Below, piece by piece: positions 16,627-25,413 of a stretch of 64,000 bases of DNA. Each line of letters opens with the position of its first letter. Positions within the stretch are counted from its first letter, which is position 1. A program made the translations under genes and the position numbers. The DNA is from Brevundimonas sp. MF30-B (GTDB lineage Bacteria; Pseudomonadota; Alphaproteobacteria; Caulobacterales; Caulobacteraceae). Under the pieces are notes generated by a model. The model saw only the letters and a program-made list of their open reading frames with translations. It had not been told where the DNA came from and did not search any database. The DNA is taken from positions 778,001 to 842,000 of the forward strand of contig NZ_CP038440.1 of the NCBI RefSeq assembly GCF_004683885.1, read 5' to 3'.

Positions 16627-17615
16627 CCCGGCCTCTGCGCATTTGGGCCGTATCGGATGGTCGAGCTGGGATCGCAAACCAAGCGCTGGGCTTGGCCGAG
16701 GCTGTGGGACGCCTCGTTCCGTGCGCCGTCACGGCCAAGACTGTCCGCTGGCGCAGCGCGTTCGATTGGCTGCCCGCCGCGCTGAAGGCGCCGGCCATGC
16801 TGGACCCTGCTTCCGATCCGGTCGCCCCCCCTTGGCCCGACATCTGGATTGCGGCGGGCCGGGCCACCCTGCCGCTGTCGATCCGCATGAAGGGCCGCGG
16901 CCCCCTCGTCGTGCAGGTCCAGAATCCCCGTCTGGATCCCGCTCTATTCGACGTGGTGGTCGCCCCGGCGCACGACGGTATCCAGGGCGACACGGTTTTC
17001 GAGATCACAGGCTCGCCGCACCGCATAACTCCGGGCCGCATCGCGGACGAGGCCCAGGCGTTCGCCGCCCGGCTTGAAGCCCTGCCCCGTCCCCGCGTGG
17101 CCGCGCTGATCGGTGGGCGCTCGACGGCGTTCGACCTGCCCGATACCCACGCTGCGGACCTGGCCGCGCAGATCGCCCAGGCGGTCGAGGCGGTCGGCGG
17201 CTCGCTCATGCTGACCTTTTCGCGCCGAACGCCGGAGGCGGCCCGCGCGATCATGACCCGCCGCCTCGACGCGCTTCCCGGCTGGGTCTGGGACGGGACG
17301 GGAGACAACCCCCTGTTCGCCTTCCTGCATTTCGCCGACCACATACTGGTGACCGAGGACAGCGCCAACATGGCCGCCGAGGCCGCATCGACAGGTCGTC
17401 CCGTTCACGTCCTTCCGATGGTCGCGCGCGGTCCTTCGGGCAAGTTTGCGCGCCTGCACGCCGACCTGGCGGCGCGAGGCGCCGCCCGAGCCTTTGAGGG
17501 TGAGTTGGAAAGCTGGCGCTACGAACCGCTGGCTGAAACGGATCGGGCGGCGCGGGCGGTGATCGAGGCCTGGTCGGCGCGCGGACAGCCTCAGGTCGTC
17601 AGCGGCCGGTCGTGA
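16623..17615 (+). CDS. ELM1/DUF1022 family protein (mitochondrial-fission-ELM1-like)
   Basis: A 330-residue protein matching the DUF1022 family named after plant ELM1. It begins RIWAVSDGRAGIANQALGLAEAV, has WPDIWIAAGRATLPLSIRM, then VQVQNPRLDPALFDVVVAPAHDG, LIGGRSTAFD and DHILVTEDSANMAAEAASTGRPVHVLP. The layout of two Rossmann halves and the VTEDSANM block resemble GT-B glycosyltransferases, and bacterial members are often near lipid A or envelope genes. I take the GTG at 16623, which overlaps the VOC stop by four bases. Its 3' end overlaps the convergent TetR gene by 17 bases. Confidence 0.8.
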   Translation: MTRPLRIWAVSDGRAGIANQALGLAEAVGRLVPCAVTAKTVRWRSAFDWLPAALKAPAMLDPASDPVAPPWPDIWIAAGRATLPLSIRMKGRGPLVVQVQNPRLDPALFDVVVAPAHDGIQGDTVFEITGSPHRITPGRIADEAQAFAARLEALPRPRVAALIGGRSTAFDLPDTHAADLAAQIAQAVEAVGGSLMLTFSRRTPEAARAIMTRRLDALPGWVWDGTGDNPLFAFLHFADHILVTEDSANMAAEAASTGRPVHVLPMVARGPSGKFARLHADLAARGAARAFEGELESWRYEPLAETDRAARAVIEAWSARGQPQVVSGRS

Positions 17616-18225
17616 GGCGCACGACGATGAGAGCGGTGGTTTCGACGATCGCCGCATCATCATCGGCCCGTCGCAACAGGCCCATGCCCGCCGCCACGCC
17701 TTCGACGAGGCTTGCGATCTCGTAGGAGGCCAGGCGCGCGCTCATCGCCTCGGGCAGGGCGCCGCTGGACTGGGCCTGGGCTATGCGGCGCTCCAACGCC
17801 AGGTGGAGGCGGCGCAGGCGCCGGATGCGGCATTCTCCGAAGGCCTCGTCTCCCTCGTCGGCGAGCATGTGCTCGATCCGAAGCACCGGTCCATGCTCGC
17901 GCCAGAGCTCGATCATGTCGGCGACGAGCGCCCGGGCCCCTTCGATGGCCCGATCGCCGGACCAGTCGCTCTGCAGGTGACGCGCCAGACGATCGCCCTC
18001 GACGGCGACCTGTTCGCTGAGCGCCAGAACCGGCTCCTCGACCGACTTGAAATAGGTGTAGAAGTTCGAGGGCGAAACACCGGCTTCGGCCGCCAGGTCA
18101 GCAACTCGGATTTCGCTGAAGCGCTGTCGGGTCAACAGACGGCGGGTCGCTTCCGTGATCGCTTGACGCGTGCGCCCGCCCCTGGCGCCGATCCTGTGTC
18201 CCAGCTTGTTCGTTTTTTCGAACAT
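17599..18225 (-). CDS. TetR-family transcriptional regulator
   Basis: A 208-residue TetR-type repressor. The DNA-binding domain is residues about 17-65: TRQAITEATRRLLTRQRFSEIRVADLAAEAGVSPSNFYTYFKSVEE, with the helix-turn-helix at VADLAAEAGVSPSNFYTYF. The C-terminal ligand domain is helical (ALVADMIELWREHGPVLRIEHM, then SARLASYEIASLVEGVAAGMGLL). No obvious divergent partner lies next to it because the tRNA gene follows at once, so its target is unknown. Confidence 0.87.
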   Translation of the reverse strand: MFEKTNKLGHRIGARGGRTRQAITEATRRLLTRQRFSEIRVADLAAEAGVSPSNFYTYFKSVEEPVLALSEQVAVEGDRLARHLQSDWSGDRAIEGARALVADMIELWREHGPVLRIEHMLADEGDEAFGECRIRRLRRLHLALERRIAQAQSSGALPEAMSARLASYEIASLVEGVAAGMGLLRRADDDAAIVETTALIVVRLTTGR

Positions 18226-18244
18226 GCGCCTTCCGCGGACGAAG

Positions 18245-18320
18245 TGGTGCCGGTTGCAGGAATCGAACCCGCGACCTTCGGTTTACAAAACCGCTGCTCT
18301 ACCAGCTGAGCTAAACCGGC
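18245..18320 (-). tRNA. tRNA-Thr (anticodon TGT)
   Basis: A 76-base tRNA reading GCCGGTT at the acceptor 5' side, GCTC/GAGC D arm, anticodon stem GCGGT/ACCGA with the seven-base loop TTTGTAA, T arm with TTCGATT, and AACCGGC at the acceptor 3' side. The CCA end is encoded. The anticodon TGT reads threonine codons ACA and ACN by wobble. It is transcribed on the minus strand between the TetR gene and the CHAP gene. Confidence 0.93.
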
Positions 18321-18411
18321 GCCGGCTCTCGCGGACGAGGGTCTTATGATGGCGTCAGTCGCGCCGCGCAAGAATGTCGTAAGCCGATCACCGAACGACC
18401 GCCAAAGAGTG

Positions 18412-18936
18412 TCAGCGCCCCGCTGTTGCGGCCGCCGCCATCTCGCGCCCGCCCTCGAAGGCCTCTCGCGCTCCCTTGTAGATGAAGCCGTAGGTCGGAT
18501 AGGCCGTGGATCCCAGGCCGTTGATCGGGTTGTACCAGACCTTGACGCTGCTCCAGTCGCCGGAAGGCGACACGTCCACGACGGTGACGTTCTCCTCCAC
18601 CTTGCCGCGGCTGCCGCCCCAGTTGGCGTGGGTGACGCGGATCACGCGGTCGGTCAGCACGTCTGAGACAACGGCGACGTGGCCCCGGCTCATGCGGCCT
18701 TCGGGGCGGAACACCAGCACCGAACCGGTCTCAGGCGCCGAACCCGTGCGGAAGTTGTTCACGGCCTGACGCCACCAAGTCCAGGCGTCGCCGAAGATCT
18801 GAATGCCGGAGAACATGCGGGCGAAGGTGACGCACTGCCAGTAGGGGTCGCTGGCCTGGGCCGGCTGGGGCGTGGCGCCCAGCGCAAAAAAGCCAAGGGT
18901 CGCTGCAACCGCAGCGGCTGTGAGCCGTTTCGCCAT
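18412..18936 (-). CDS. Secreted CHAP-domain protein (peptidoglycan amidase-like)
   Basis: A 174-residue exported protein. A signal peptide of about 28 residues ends at ATPQPAQAS. The CHAP domain follows: C35 in YWQCVTFARM is the nucleophile and H86 in RGHVAVVSDV is the base, with THANWGG as the third element. CHAP enzymes cut peptidoglycan amide bonds in the periplasm. The length is short, so the domain stands alone without a cell-wall binding module. It lies downstream of the acyltransferase gene on the same strand, 36 bases away. Confidence 0.85.
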   Translation of the reverse strand: MAKRLTAAAVAATLGFFALGATPQPAQASDPYWQCVTFARMFSGIQIFGDAWTWWRQAVNNFRTGSAPETGSVLVFRPEGRMSRGHVAVVSDVLTDRVIRVTHANWGGSRGKVEENVTVVDVSPSGDWSSVKVWYNPINGLGSTAYPTYGFIYKGAREAFEGGREMAAAATAGR

Positions 18937-18972
18937 ACGCTGTATTTCCGACTGTTACGCCCTGTGACAGTC

Positions 18973-20103
18973 CTAGCCGATAGTTTCCGAGGGTTGAAGA
19001 ACCCTTTCGCCTGCTGATTTTTCGCCCTTTTTCGCGCGACGGCGATCAGCCAGATCGCGCAGAGCCTTGCGTGCCGGGCGTTCGACCAGGTGGTAGGAGG
19101 CGGCGGCGACGAGCGGAATGGCCGCAACGACGATTAGCCACACGAAAATGTGAAGACGCTTGTCCTCCGCGCCCGTCAACTGCGCGGCGAGGTTCACGGC
19201 CGCCAGCTTCCACGGAATGCAGACCATGTAGACCGAATAGCTGATCTCGCCGAGATAGACGGCTGGCTTCGACGCCAAAGGCCCGGCCTCGGCGTTGGGC
19301 AGCGACGCCAGCGCCAGAATCAGCCCGCCCGCCAGCAGCACGATGGCGCCATCCCAGGCCATCACCGATGACGCCACGACCAGGGCGACAAGGAAAACCG
19401 CCGCCGACAGGCCCGGCCGATGCAGAGGCGCGCGGCGATAGGCCAGGTAGAGCGCGCAGCCCAGGGCGAAGCACGGCACGATGCGCAGCGCCCCCCAGGC
19501 GATGGTCGCCTGGGTCAGCGGGAAGCCCGCCAAGGCCTCGAACGCGGCGTAGAGGCCCAGCATCAGCGCCGCCGCGCCGGCGACGGCAGCCGTGGGGCGA
19601 TGACGCAGTTTCCAGGCGGCGAAGGCGAAGACCGGGAACAGCAGATAGGCGAACCACTCCGCCGAGATCGACCACGAGGGATGGTTCCAGCCCGCCTCAG
19701 GCGCGAAGCCCCAGGCGTGCACCATCAGCAGATTGGCCGGCAGCGACTTCCAGCTCAGCACGCTGTCGTCCACCGCCATGCCGGCCATGGAGGCGCCGAA
19801 CGCCAGGGTGCCGACGCCGATCAGGGTCGCCAGATGCAGCGGATAGACCCGCGCGATGCGGGCCCACAGGAAGCCGCCATAGCTGAACCGCTTCTCGCCC
19901 GCCGCCGCCAGATAGACGTGGCACAGGATGAAGCCGGACAGGACGAAGAACAGCTCCACCCCCAGATAGCCCTTGGCCACGATGTTGGGCAGGAAGCCGA
20001 CATCGAGATTGGGCCAGTAATGGAACATCACCACCCACATCGCCGCGACGAACCGCAGAGAGGTGATGGAGCGCAGATCATCGGGCGTCTGGACGGGGGT
20101 CAT
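18973..20103 (-). CDS. Acyltransferase 3 family membrane protein
   Basis: A 376-residue integral membrane O-acyltransferase of the OafA/ExoZ type. Its first block LRSITSLRFVAAMWVVMFHYWPN carries the active-site His in VMFHY. It is followed by about ten hydrophobic helices, including VELFFVLSGFILCHVY, WSISAEWFAYLLFPVFAFAAW and EISYSVYMVCIPWKLAAVN. These enzymes acetylate or succinylate sugars of LPS, peptidoglycan or exopolysaccharide. It lies downstream of manC on the same strand, 60 bases away. Confidence 0.88.
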   Translation of the reverse strand: MTPVQTPDDLRSITSLRFVAAMWVVMFHYWPNLDVGFLPNIVAKGYLGVELFFVLSGFILCHVYLAAAGEKRFSYGGFLWARIARVYPLHLATLIGVGTLAFGASMAGMAVDDSVLSWKSLPANLLMVHAWGFAPEAGWNHPSWSISAEWFAYLLFPVFAFAAWKLRHRPTAAVAGAAALMLGLYAAFEALAGFPLTQATIAWGALRIVPCFALGCALYLAYRRAPLHRPGLSAAVFLVALVVASSVMAWDGAIVLLAGGLILALASLPNAEAGPLASKPAVYLGEISYSVYMVCIPWKLAAVNLAAQLTGAEDKRLHIFVWLIVVAAIPLVAAASYHLVERPARKALRDLADRRRAKKGEKSAGERVLQPSETIG

Positions 20104-20163
20104 GCCGCCACGATGCAGATGACAGCTGCAGATCGCGTTAAGCGTCGTGATTGACGAAAGGTG

Positions 20164-21210
20164 TCAGCCCGCGCCTTCGGGGAAATCAAGGTGGTGAGGC
20201 GCATCGCCCTTGAGGGCCTCGATCACGCCCTTCAAATTTTGAGCCTCGGACAGGTCGCAGACCAGAACGGCGTCGCGTTCGGCGATTATGGCCAGGTTTC
20301 GCACGCCAACGGCGGCCACGACCATTCCCTCCGCCGCACGCACCACGCACCCCTCGGCGTCCTGCAGGATGCGACGTCCGCCGCCGCCGCATTCGACCGC
20401 AGCCAAGGCGTCCCAGGCGCCGAGGTCGGACCACTGGAAGTGGACCTCCAGCACCGAAGCGAGGTCGGTCTTTTCCATCACGGCGTAGTCGATCGACAGT
20501 TTGGGCGCATCGGCGAAGGCTGGGCCGAGCATCTGATCACTCTCCGACACCGGAAGGGCGGCGGCCGTCGCCTCGGCCATGCCAGGCGCGTGGCGGCGCA
20601 GTTGTTCGATCAGAGTGGCGGCCCTGACGATGAAGTTGCCGCTGTTCCACAGATAGCCGTCCAGGATGTAGCGGCCGGCGGTCTGGGCGTCGGGCTTTTC
20701 CACAAAGGCCTCGACCCGCGACAGGCCCCGTCCTGCGGGCTTGATGTAGCCGTAGGCCGAAGCCGGCGATGTCGGCGCCACGCCCAGGGTGACAATGCGC
20801 CCACGCTGGGCTTCGGCGGCCGCTTCGGTCACGGCGGCGCGGAAGGCCGAGGCATCAGGGATATGGTGGTCTGAAGCCACGAAGGCGTTGACGCCCTCGG
20901 GATCGACGCGCTGCGTCCACGCGGCGGCGGCGGCCATTGCGGGGCCTGAGTCCCTGGCCTGCGGCTCCAGCAGTATCTGGGCCTCGACGCCGATCTCGGC
21001 AAGCTGGTCAGTGATCCAGCGCGCATGGGCTTGGCCGCCGACAACGATCAGCCGTCCGCCCTCCGCCAAGGGCGCGACGCGCAACGCGGTCTCCTGAAAC
21101 AGCGACCGGTCGCCGGTCAACTTCAGAAACGGCTTGGGCCGCGACGGCCGAGAGGCGGGCCACAGACGGGTGCCGGCGCCGCCGCACATGATCACGGGAT
21201 AAAGAGCCAT
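20164..21210 (-). CDS. manC: Mannose-1-phosphate guanylyltransferase
   Basis: A 348-residue GDP-mannose pyrophosphorylase. It makes GDP-mannose from mannose 1-phosphate and GTP in the cytosol. The nucleotidyltransferase signature MCGGAGTRLWPASRPSRPKPFLKL is at residues 8-31, the FVEKP motif near 170 and WNSGNFIVRA near 187. The protein stops after the transferase domain and lacks the C-terminal phosphomannose isomerase domain that the larger type-II enzymes have, so an isomerase must be supplied elsewhere; the AGE protein at 25410 is one candidate. It is first in a leftward unit with the acyltransferase and CHAP genes. Confidence 0.9.
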   Translation of the reverse strand: MALYPVIMCGGAGTRLWPASRPSRPKPFLKLTGDRSLFQETALRVAPLAEGGRLIVVGGQAHARWITDQLAEIGVEAQILLEPQARDSGPAMAAAAAWTQRVDPEGVNAFVASDHHIPDASAFRAAVTEAAAEAQRGRIVTLGVAPTSPASAYGYIKPAGRGLSRVEAFVEKPDAQTAGRYILDGYLWNSGNFIVRAATLIEQLRRHAPGMAEATAAALPVSESDQMLGPAFADAPKLSIDYAVMEKTDLASVLEVHFQWSDLGAWDALAAVECGGGGRRILQDAEGCVVRAAEGMVVAAVGVRNLAIIAERDAVLVCDLSEAQNLKGVIEALKGDAPHHLDFPEGAG

Positions 21211-21255
21211 GCCCTGTCATACCGCGCCGGGCCGGCGCCACAACCCGCTTGGCGC

Positions 21256-21441
21256 CTAACCGCCGCCGGTGCGCCCCACCGCCTTGCCCGAGCCCTCGCA
21301 GACCGGACAGGTCTCGCCGGACGGCAGAGCGCCGACGCCCTGACATTCCGGACACAGGGTCGGATCGGGGTGCTGATGCGCGGCCGGATCGGCGGGATCT
21401 TCCGGCGTCAGGCCGCGGTCGTCGATGTCGGTGTCGCTCAT
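21256..21441 (-). CDS. Small zinc-finger-like protein (DnaJ-type CxxCxGxG motifs)
   Basis: A 61-residue protein. An acidic, Asp/Pro-rich N-terminal third is followed by two CxxCxGxG repeats, C30/C33 in CPECQGVG and C45/C48 in CPVCEGSG, the pattern that holds one zinc ion in DnaJ. No J domain is present. The ATG at 21441 lies 72 bases from argB, divergently. Small proteins of this kind sit beside argB in several Caulobacterales, possibly as zinc-binding chaperone helpers; function unproven. Confidence 0.7.
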   Translation of the reverse strand: MSDTDIDDRGLTPEDPADPAAHQHPDPTLCPECQGVGALPSGETCPVCEGSGKAVGRTGGG

Positions 21442-21513
21442 GCAAGCTGAACGACCGACAGCGCTCTGGGTTTCAGGGTGACTCGACGGCCGACGGACGC
21501 TATTTCGCGCCCG

Positions 21514-22443
21514 ATGGAAGAGAACGAGCGCCAATCCGAGGAACGCAGCTGGGAGACGGCCAAAACGCTGGCCGAGGCCCTGCCGTACATCCAAGTCTAT
21601 GACCGCGAGACCGTGGTCATAAAATACGGCGGCCACGCCATGGGCGAAAGCGCCGTGGCCAAGCAGTTCGCCGCGGATGTCGTGCTGCTCAAGCTCATGG
21701 GTGTGAACCCGGTCGTGGTGCACGGCGGCGGGCCGCAGATCAGCGCCATGTTGGACAAGGCCGGGGTGAAATCCAGCTTCGTGGACGGCCTGCGTGTGAC
21801 CGACCCTGACACCATGCAGGTCGCCGAGATGGTTCTGTCGGGCGCGGTCAACAAGGAGATCGCCCACTGGATCACCATGGCGGGCAAGGAGGCCGACGTC
21901 CGTGGCGTGGGCCTGTCGGGCAAGGACGCCGGCCTGCTGACGGTCGAGAAAACGCGCCGCACCAAGCGCGATCCCGACAGCATGATCGAACATGAGGTGG
22001 ATCTGGGCTATGTCGGCGAGCCCACCAAGGTGGACCCCAAGCTGATCGCCGGCCTGATCGCGTCCGAGACCGAGGACTGGGTGCCGGTCATCGCTCCGAT
22101 CGGCGTCGCCGAGGACGGCCAGACCTACAACGTCAACGCCGACACCGTGGCCGGCGCCATCGCCGGATCGCTGGACGCCAAGCGGATGCTGCTGCTGACC
22201 GACGTGCCCGGCGTCAAGGGCGCGGACGGCCAGATCATCCGCCAGATGACGCTGGAGGAGGCGCAGGCGCTGATCGACACGGGCGTCGCCACCGGCGGCA
22301 TGATCCCCAAGCTGGAGACCGCCATGGCGGCCGTTCGCTCGGGCGTCGAGGCCGTGGTCATCCTGGACGGCCGCCGCCCCCACGCCATGCTGGTGGAGTT
22401 GTTCACCCAGTTCGGCGCCGGCACCCTGGTGAAGGCGTCTTGA
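21514..22443 (+). CDS. argB: N-acetylglutamate kinase
   Basis: A 309-residue amino acid kinase that phosphorylates N-acetylglutamate, the second step of arginine synthesis. The ATP-side loop is IKYGGHAMG (residues about 35-43), the substrate loop is VVVHGGGPQISAMLDKAG, and the C-terminal half has LLLTDVPGVKG and GGMIPKLETAMAAVRSGV. The extended N-terminal helix (ERSWETAKTLAEALPYIQVYD) is the type found in hexameric, arginine-inhibited enzymes. The ATG at 21514 is preferred over a GTG at 21478 because it gives the usual length. It overlaps the next gene by four bases. Confidence 0.95.
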   Translation: MEENERQSEERSWETAKTLAEALPYIQVYDRETVVIKYGGHAMGESAVAKQFAADVVLLKLMGVNPVVVHGGGPQISAMLDKAGVKSSFVDGLRVTDPDTMQVAEMVLSGAVNKEIAHWITMAGKEADVRGVGLSGKDAGLLTVEKTRRTKRDPDSMIEHEVDLGYVGEPTKVDPKLIAGLIASETEDWVPVIAPIGVAEDGQTYNVNADTVAGAIAGSLDAKRMLLLTDVPGVKGADGQIIRQMTLEEAQALIDTGVATGGMIPKLETAMAAVRSGVEAVVILDGRRPHAMLVELFTQFGAGTLVKAS

Positions 22444-23102
22444 CCGGTCTGGACCACGTCCGGACCTGGGTGTTCGACATGGACGACACCCTGTACCCGC
22501 GCGAACAGGGTCTGATGTCGCTCGTCCAGGCGCGGATCAACGGCTATGTCGTCGAGGCCGTCGGCATGGCGCCCGAAGAGGCCGGCGTGCTCCAACGCCA
22601 GTTCCTTGACGAACACGGCACGACCCTGGCCGGGCTGATGGCCAACTACACGATCGACTCCGACGACTTTCTGGAGGTCGTGCATGACGTGCCGCTGGAC
22701 GGCGTCGAGCCCAATCCGCGGCTGGCCGATCAGCTGATGCGCCTGCCCGGCAAGCGCTACGTCTTCACCAATGGCGCGCGGAGCTACGCCCATCGCGTGC
22801 TGGACCGGATCGGCATCGCCCACTGCTTCGACGGCGTCTTCGCCATCGAGGACGGCGACCTGACGCCCAAGCCGGCGCCCTCGGCCTTTCGCCGCGTGAT
22901 CGAACGCTTCGGTTTCGAACCGCGCTCGGCCTGCTTCTTCGAGGACACGCCCAGGAACCTGGAGCCGGCAAAGGCGATGGGGATGGCGACCGTGCTGATC
23001 GGCGACGGCCACGGCAAGCCGCTGGGCGACCACATCGACCACATCGCGCCCTATCTGCTCGATTTCCTGACCGATCTAACCTTCACCGAGGCCGCTGCAT
23101 GA
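22440..23102 (+). CDS. Pyrimidine 5'-nucleotidase-like HAD hydrolase
   Basis: A 220-residue HAD enzyme of the SDT1/PPN subgroup. It starts [14 protein letters not shown] (nucleophile Asp and acid Asp in motif I), has [19 protein letters not shown] as motif [15 protein letters not shown] as motif III and [17 protein letters not shown] as motif IV. The TTG start at 22440 overlaps the argB stop by four bases and the gene overlaps dapD by four bases, so the three are one operon. This placement between argB and dapD is common in alphaproteobacteria. Confidence 0.88.
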   Translation: MTGLDHVRTWVFDMDDTLYPREQGLMSLVQARINGYVVEAVGMAPEEAGVLQRQFLDEHGTTLAGLMANYTIDSDDFLEVVHDVPLDGVEPNPRLADQLMRLPGKRYVFTNGARSYAHRVLDRIGIAHCFDGVFAIEDGDLTPKPAPSAFRRVIERFGFEPRSACFFEDTPRNLEPAKAMGMATVLIGDGHGKPLGDHIDHIAPYLLDFLTDLTFTEAAA

Positions 23103-23956
23103 CCGACCTGACCCATCTCGAATCCGTCATCGAGGCCGCGTGGGAAGACCGCGCCGCCGTGTCCGCCTCCACCCACGGCGAGGTCCGCGACGCCGTCGAA
23201 AGCGCGCTGGAACTGCTGGACTCGGGCCAGGCGCGGGTCGCCTCGCGCGGCGCCGACGGCGTCTGGACCACGCATCAATGGCTGAAGAAGGCGGTGCTGC
23301 TGTCCTTCCGCCTGAACGACAACGTCATCCTGCGCGCCGGCGACCGGGGCCCGACCAGCGCTGCTCCGGGCGTCGGTCCCTTCTGGGACAAGGTGCCCAA
23401 CAAGTTCGGCGACTGGACCGCCAGCGACTATCGGGACGCCGGCTTCCGCTCGGTGCCTGGCGCGATCGTCCGCAAGGGAGCCTACGTCGGCCGGAACGTC
23501 GTGCTGATGCCCAGCTTCGTGAACATCGGCGCCTATGTCGACGAGGGGTCGATGGTCGACGCCTGGGCCACGGTCGGCTCGTGCGCCCAGATCGGCAAGA
23601 ACGTCCACCTGTCGGGCGGCGCCGGCATCGGCGGCGTGCTGGAGCCCCTGCAGGCCAATCCGACCATCATCGAGGACGGCTGTTTCATCGGCGCCCGCGC
23701 CGAGGTGGCCGAGGGCGTGATCGTGCGCGAGGGCGCCGTCCTGGCCATGGGCGTCTATCTGTCGGCCTCGACCAAGATCGTGGACCGCGCGACGGGCGAA
23801 GTGTTCCGCGGCGAAGTGCCGGCCTATTCCGTCGTGGTGCCGGGCTCGCTGCCCGATCCCAAGGGCGGGCCGTCGCTGTACTGCGCCGTCATCGTCAAGC
23901 GCGTCGACGCCCAGACCCGGGCCAAGACCGGCGTCAACGAACTGCTGCGCGACTAG
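23099..23956 (+). CDS. dapD: Tetrahydrodipicolinate N-succinyltransferase
   Basis: A 285-residue enzyme that transfers succinyl from succinyl-CoA to tetrahydrodipicolinate, a step of lysine and diaminopimelate (peptidoglycan) synthesis. The N-terminal helical part (1-100) ends in [15 protein letters not shown]. The left-handed beta helix follows, with hexapeptide repeats such as [25 protein letters not shown], and the C-terminal strand region [30 protein letters not shown]. The ATG overlaps the HAD stop by four bases. The length matches the family (about 275-285). The gene for the next step, dapE, is not adjacent. Confidence 0.95.
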   Translation: MTDLTHLESVIEAAWEDRAAVSASTHGEVRDAVESALELLDSGQARVASRGADGVWTTHQWLKKAVLLSFRLNDNVILRAGDRGPTSAAPGVGPFWDKVPNKFGDWTASDYRDAGFRSVPGAIVRKGAYVGRNVVLMPSFVNIGAYVDEGSMVDAWATVGSCAQIGKNVHLSGGAGIGGVLEPLQANPTIIEDGCFIGARAEVAEGVIVREGAVLAMGVYLSASTKIVDRATGEVFRGEVPAYSVVVPGSLPDPKGGPSLYCAVIVKRVDAQTRAKTGVNELLRD

Positions 23957-23962
23957 ACCCCT

Positions 23963-24835
23963 TCAGGGAACCTCAGCCAGAAACTGGAATATGGCCGAGC
24001 GCGATTCGGCCTCGTCCAGCATGGGGGCGTGGCCGACCCCGGAAATTTCGGCGAAGACCATCTTGCGCGCGGCCTTGCGCATCTTGACGGCGATCTCCTC
24101 GCTCAGCAGGTCCGAGGACTGGCCCCGGATCAACAGCACCGGCCGCCCGCGCGTCAGGCGGCGGAACATCGGCCACAGGTTCGGGACCAGCGCCTTGGCG
24201 CCCGCCGCCTTGATCGGAACCGAGATGTCGGGGTCATAGTCCAGCACGGGCGCGCCCTCCGTCCCCTCGCGGAACGTCCGGCGCGCGAAGGCTTCCCAGT
24301 CCGCGTCGGTGTAGTGCGGCAGGGCGGCGGCGTTGATCTGTTTGGCGTAGGCGGCGGCGTCGGCCCAGGAATTGATCTCGACCGGCTTGCCGGCATAGGC
24401 GGCGATGCGCGCCAGGCCTTCCTTGGCCACTTCCGGTCCGACGTCGTTCAGGATGGCCGCAGCGATCACCTTCGAGCGCTGCGCCGCCAGCGCCATGGTG
24501 ATCAGCCCACCCATGGAGGTGCCCAGGAACACCGCCCGCTCGATGCCCGCCTGCACCAGCAGGGACTGGATGTCCCGCGCGTAAATGTCGGGCGTATAGG
24601 TCATGGGATCCGGCGCCCGGTCCGAACCCCCCCGCCCACGCACATCCACCGCAAGGACGCGACGACCGCTCTGGGCGATCAGGGGCGCGATGACCTCGAA
24701 GTCAGCGGCGTTGCGGGTCAGACCATGGATCGCGATGACCGGCAGGCGGGCGGGACCGGCGGCCGGGGCGTAGTCTCGCGCGTGCAGGCTCAGGCCGTCA
24801 TGAGACGTCCAGCGGCGATCGACGAAGGCGGACAT
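23963..24835 (-). CDS. Alpha/beta hydrolase
   Basis: A 290-residue alpha/beta-hydrolase-fold enzyme. The oxyanion region is VIAIHGLTRNAADFEV, the nucleophile is the serine in FLGTSMGGLITMAL (about residue 102), and the histidine is in SGVGHAPMLDEAESR near the C-terminus. A lid-like helical stretch lies between about 130 and 205. Such proteins include esterases and meta-cleavage hydrolases; substrate unknown. It converges on dapD with six bases between stops and is transcribed with no close partner. Confidence 0.85.
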   Translation of the reverse strand: MSAFVDRRWTSHDGLSLHARDYAPAAGPARLPVIAIHGLTRNAADFEVIAPLIAQSGRRVLAVDVRGRGGSDRAPDPMTYTPDIYARDIQSLLVQAGIERAVFLGTSMGGLITMALAAQRSKVIAAAILNDVGPEVAKEGLARIAAYAGKPVEINSWADAAAYAKQINAAALPHYTDADWEAFARRTFREGTEGAPVLDYDPDISVPIKAAGAKALVPNLWPMFRRLTRGRPVLLIRGQSSDLLSEEIAVKMRKAARKMVFAEISGVGHAPMLDEAESRSAIFQFLAEVP

Positions 24836-24891
24836 GGCGAGGTCTCCGGGGTTCGGGGCGGCGGTCGGCGGCCGCGTCTGAAGGGGGCGAC

Positions 24892-25413
24892 CTATGTGCT
24901 GCCCGAGGGCTGGGCAAGGATGCGGGCGACAAAGGCGTCCAGATCGCCGCCCTGAAACAGATGGCCCGCCACATCGGCGCGACGCGCGGCCTCCAGGTCG
25001 CTGGGCTGGTCGCCAATCATCAGCGAACGCGCGGGATCGAGATCATGATCCGCCACGGCGCGCAGGATCATGCCGGGGTTGGGCTTGCGGTCGGGATGGT
25101 CGGGGTGGCGCCACTGCGGGTCGGCCGCGTCGGCGTGGTAGGGACAGGCGTAGACGGCGTCGACCACGCCCCCGTCCTGAGCCAGCCGCTCCAGCAACAG
25201 GGCGTTGAAGGCCTGCATCTGCTCCAGGCTGAAATAGCCGCGCGCCACTCCCGACTGGTTGGTGACGATGACGGTGACATAGCCCGCCGCCTTCAACCGC
25301 GCGACGGCGGCGCCGGCCCCCGGGGTCAGGCGCAGCTGATCGGGGCGATGCGGATAGCCGACGTCCTCGATCAGGACGCCGTCGCGATCCAGGAAGGCGG
25401 CCGGGCGGCTCAT
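24892..25413 (-). CDS. HAD-IIIA phosphatase, GmhB-like
   Basis: A 173-residue HAD-IIIA phosphatase of the D-glycero-D-manno-heptose-1,7-bisphosphate 7-phosphatase group. Motif I is FLDRDGVLIEDVGY, motif II is VTNQSGVARGYF, the zinc-loop region has C-P-Y-H in YACPYHADAADPQWRHP, then RKPNPGMIL and MIGDQPSDLEAAR. Only part of the Cys-X-His zinc loop seen in E. coli GmhB is present, so substrate is not certain. Its ATG overlaps the AGE gene stop by four bases; together they may feed sugar nucleotide synthesis. Confidence 0.82.
   Translation of the reverse strand: MSRPAAFLDRDGVLIEDVGYPHRPDQLRLTPGAGAAVARLKAAGYVTVIVTNQSGVARGYFSLEQMQAFNALLLERLAQDGGVVDAVYACPYHADAADPQWRHPDHPDRKPNPGMILRAVADHDLDPARSLMIGDQPSDLEAARRADVAGHLFQGGDLDAFVARILAQPSGST

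Noticed and set aside
18132-18371. A small leftward frame reading through the tRNA
   Set aside because: Its sequence LAQLVEQRFCKPKVAGSIPATGT is the common false translation of a tRNA gene; the tRNA-Thr itself explains the bases.
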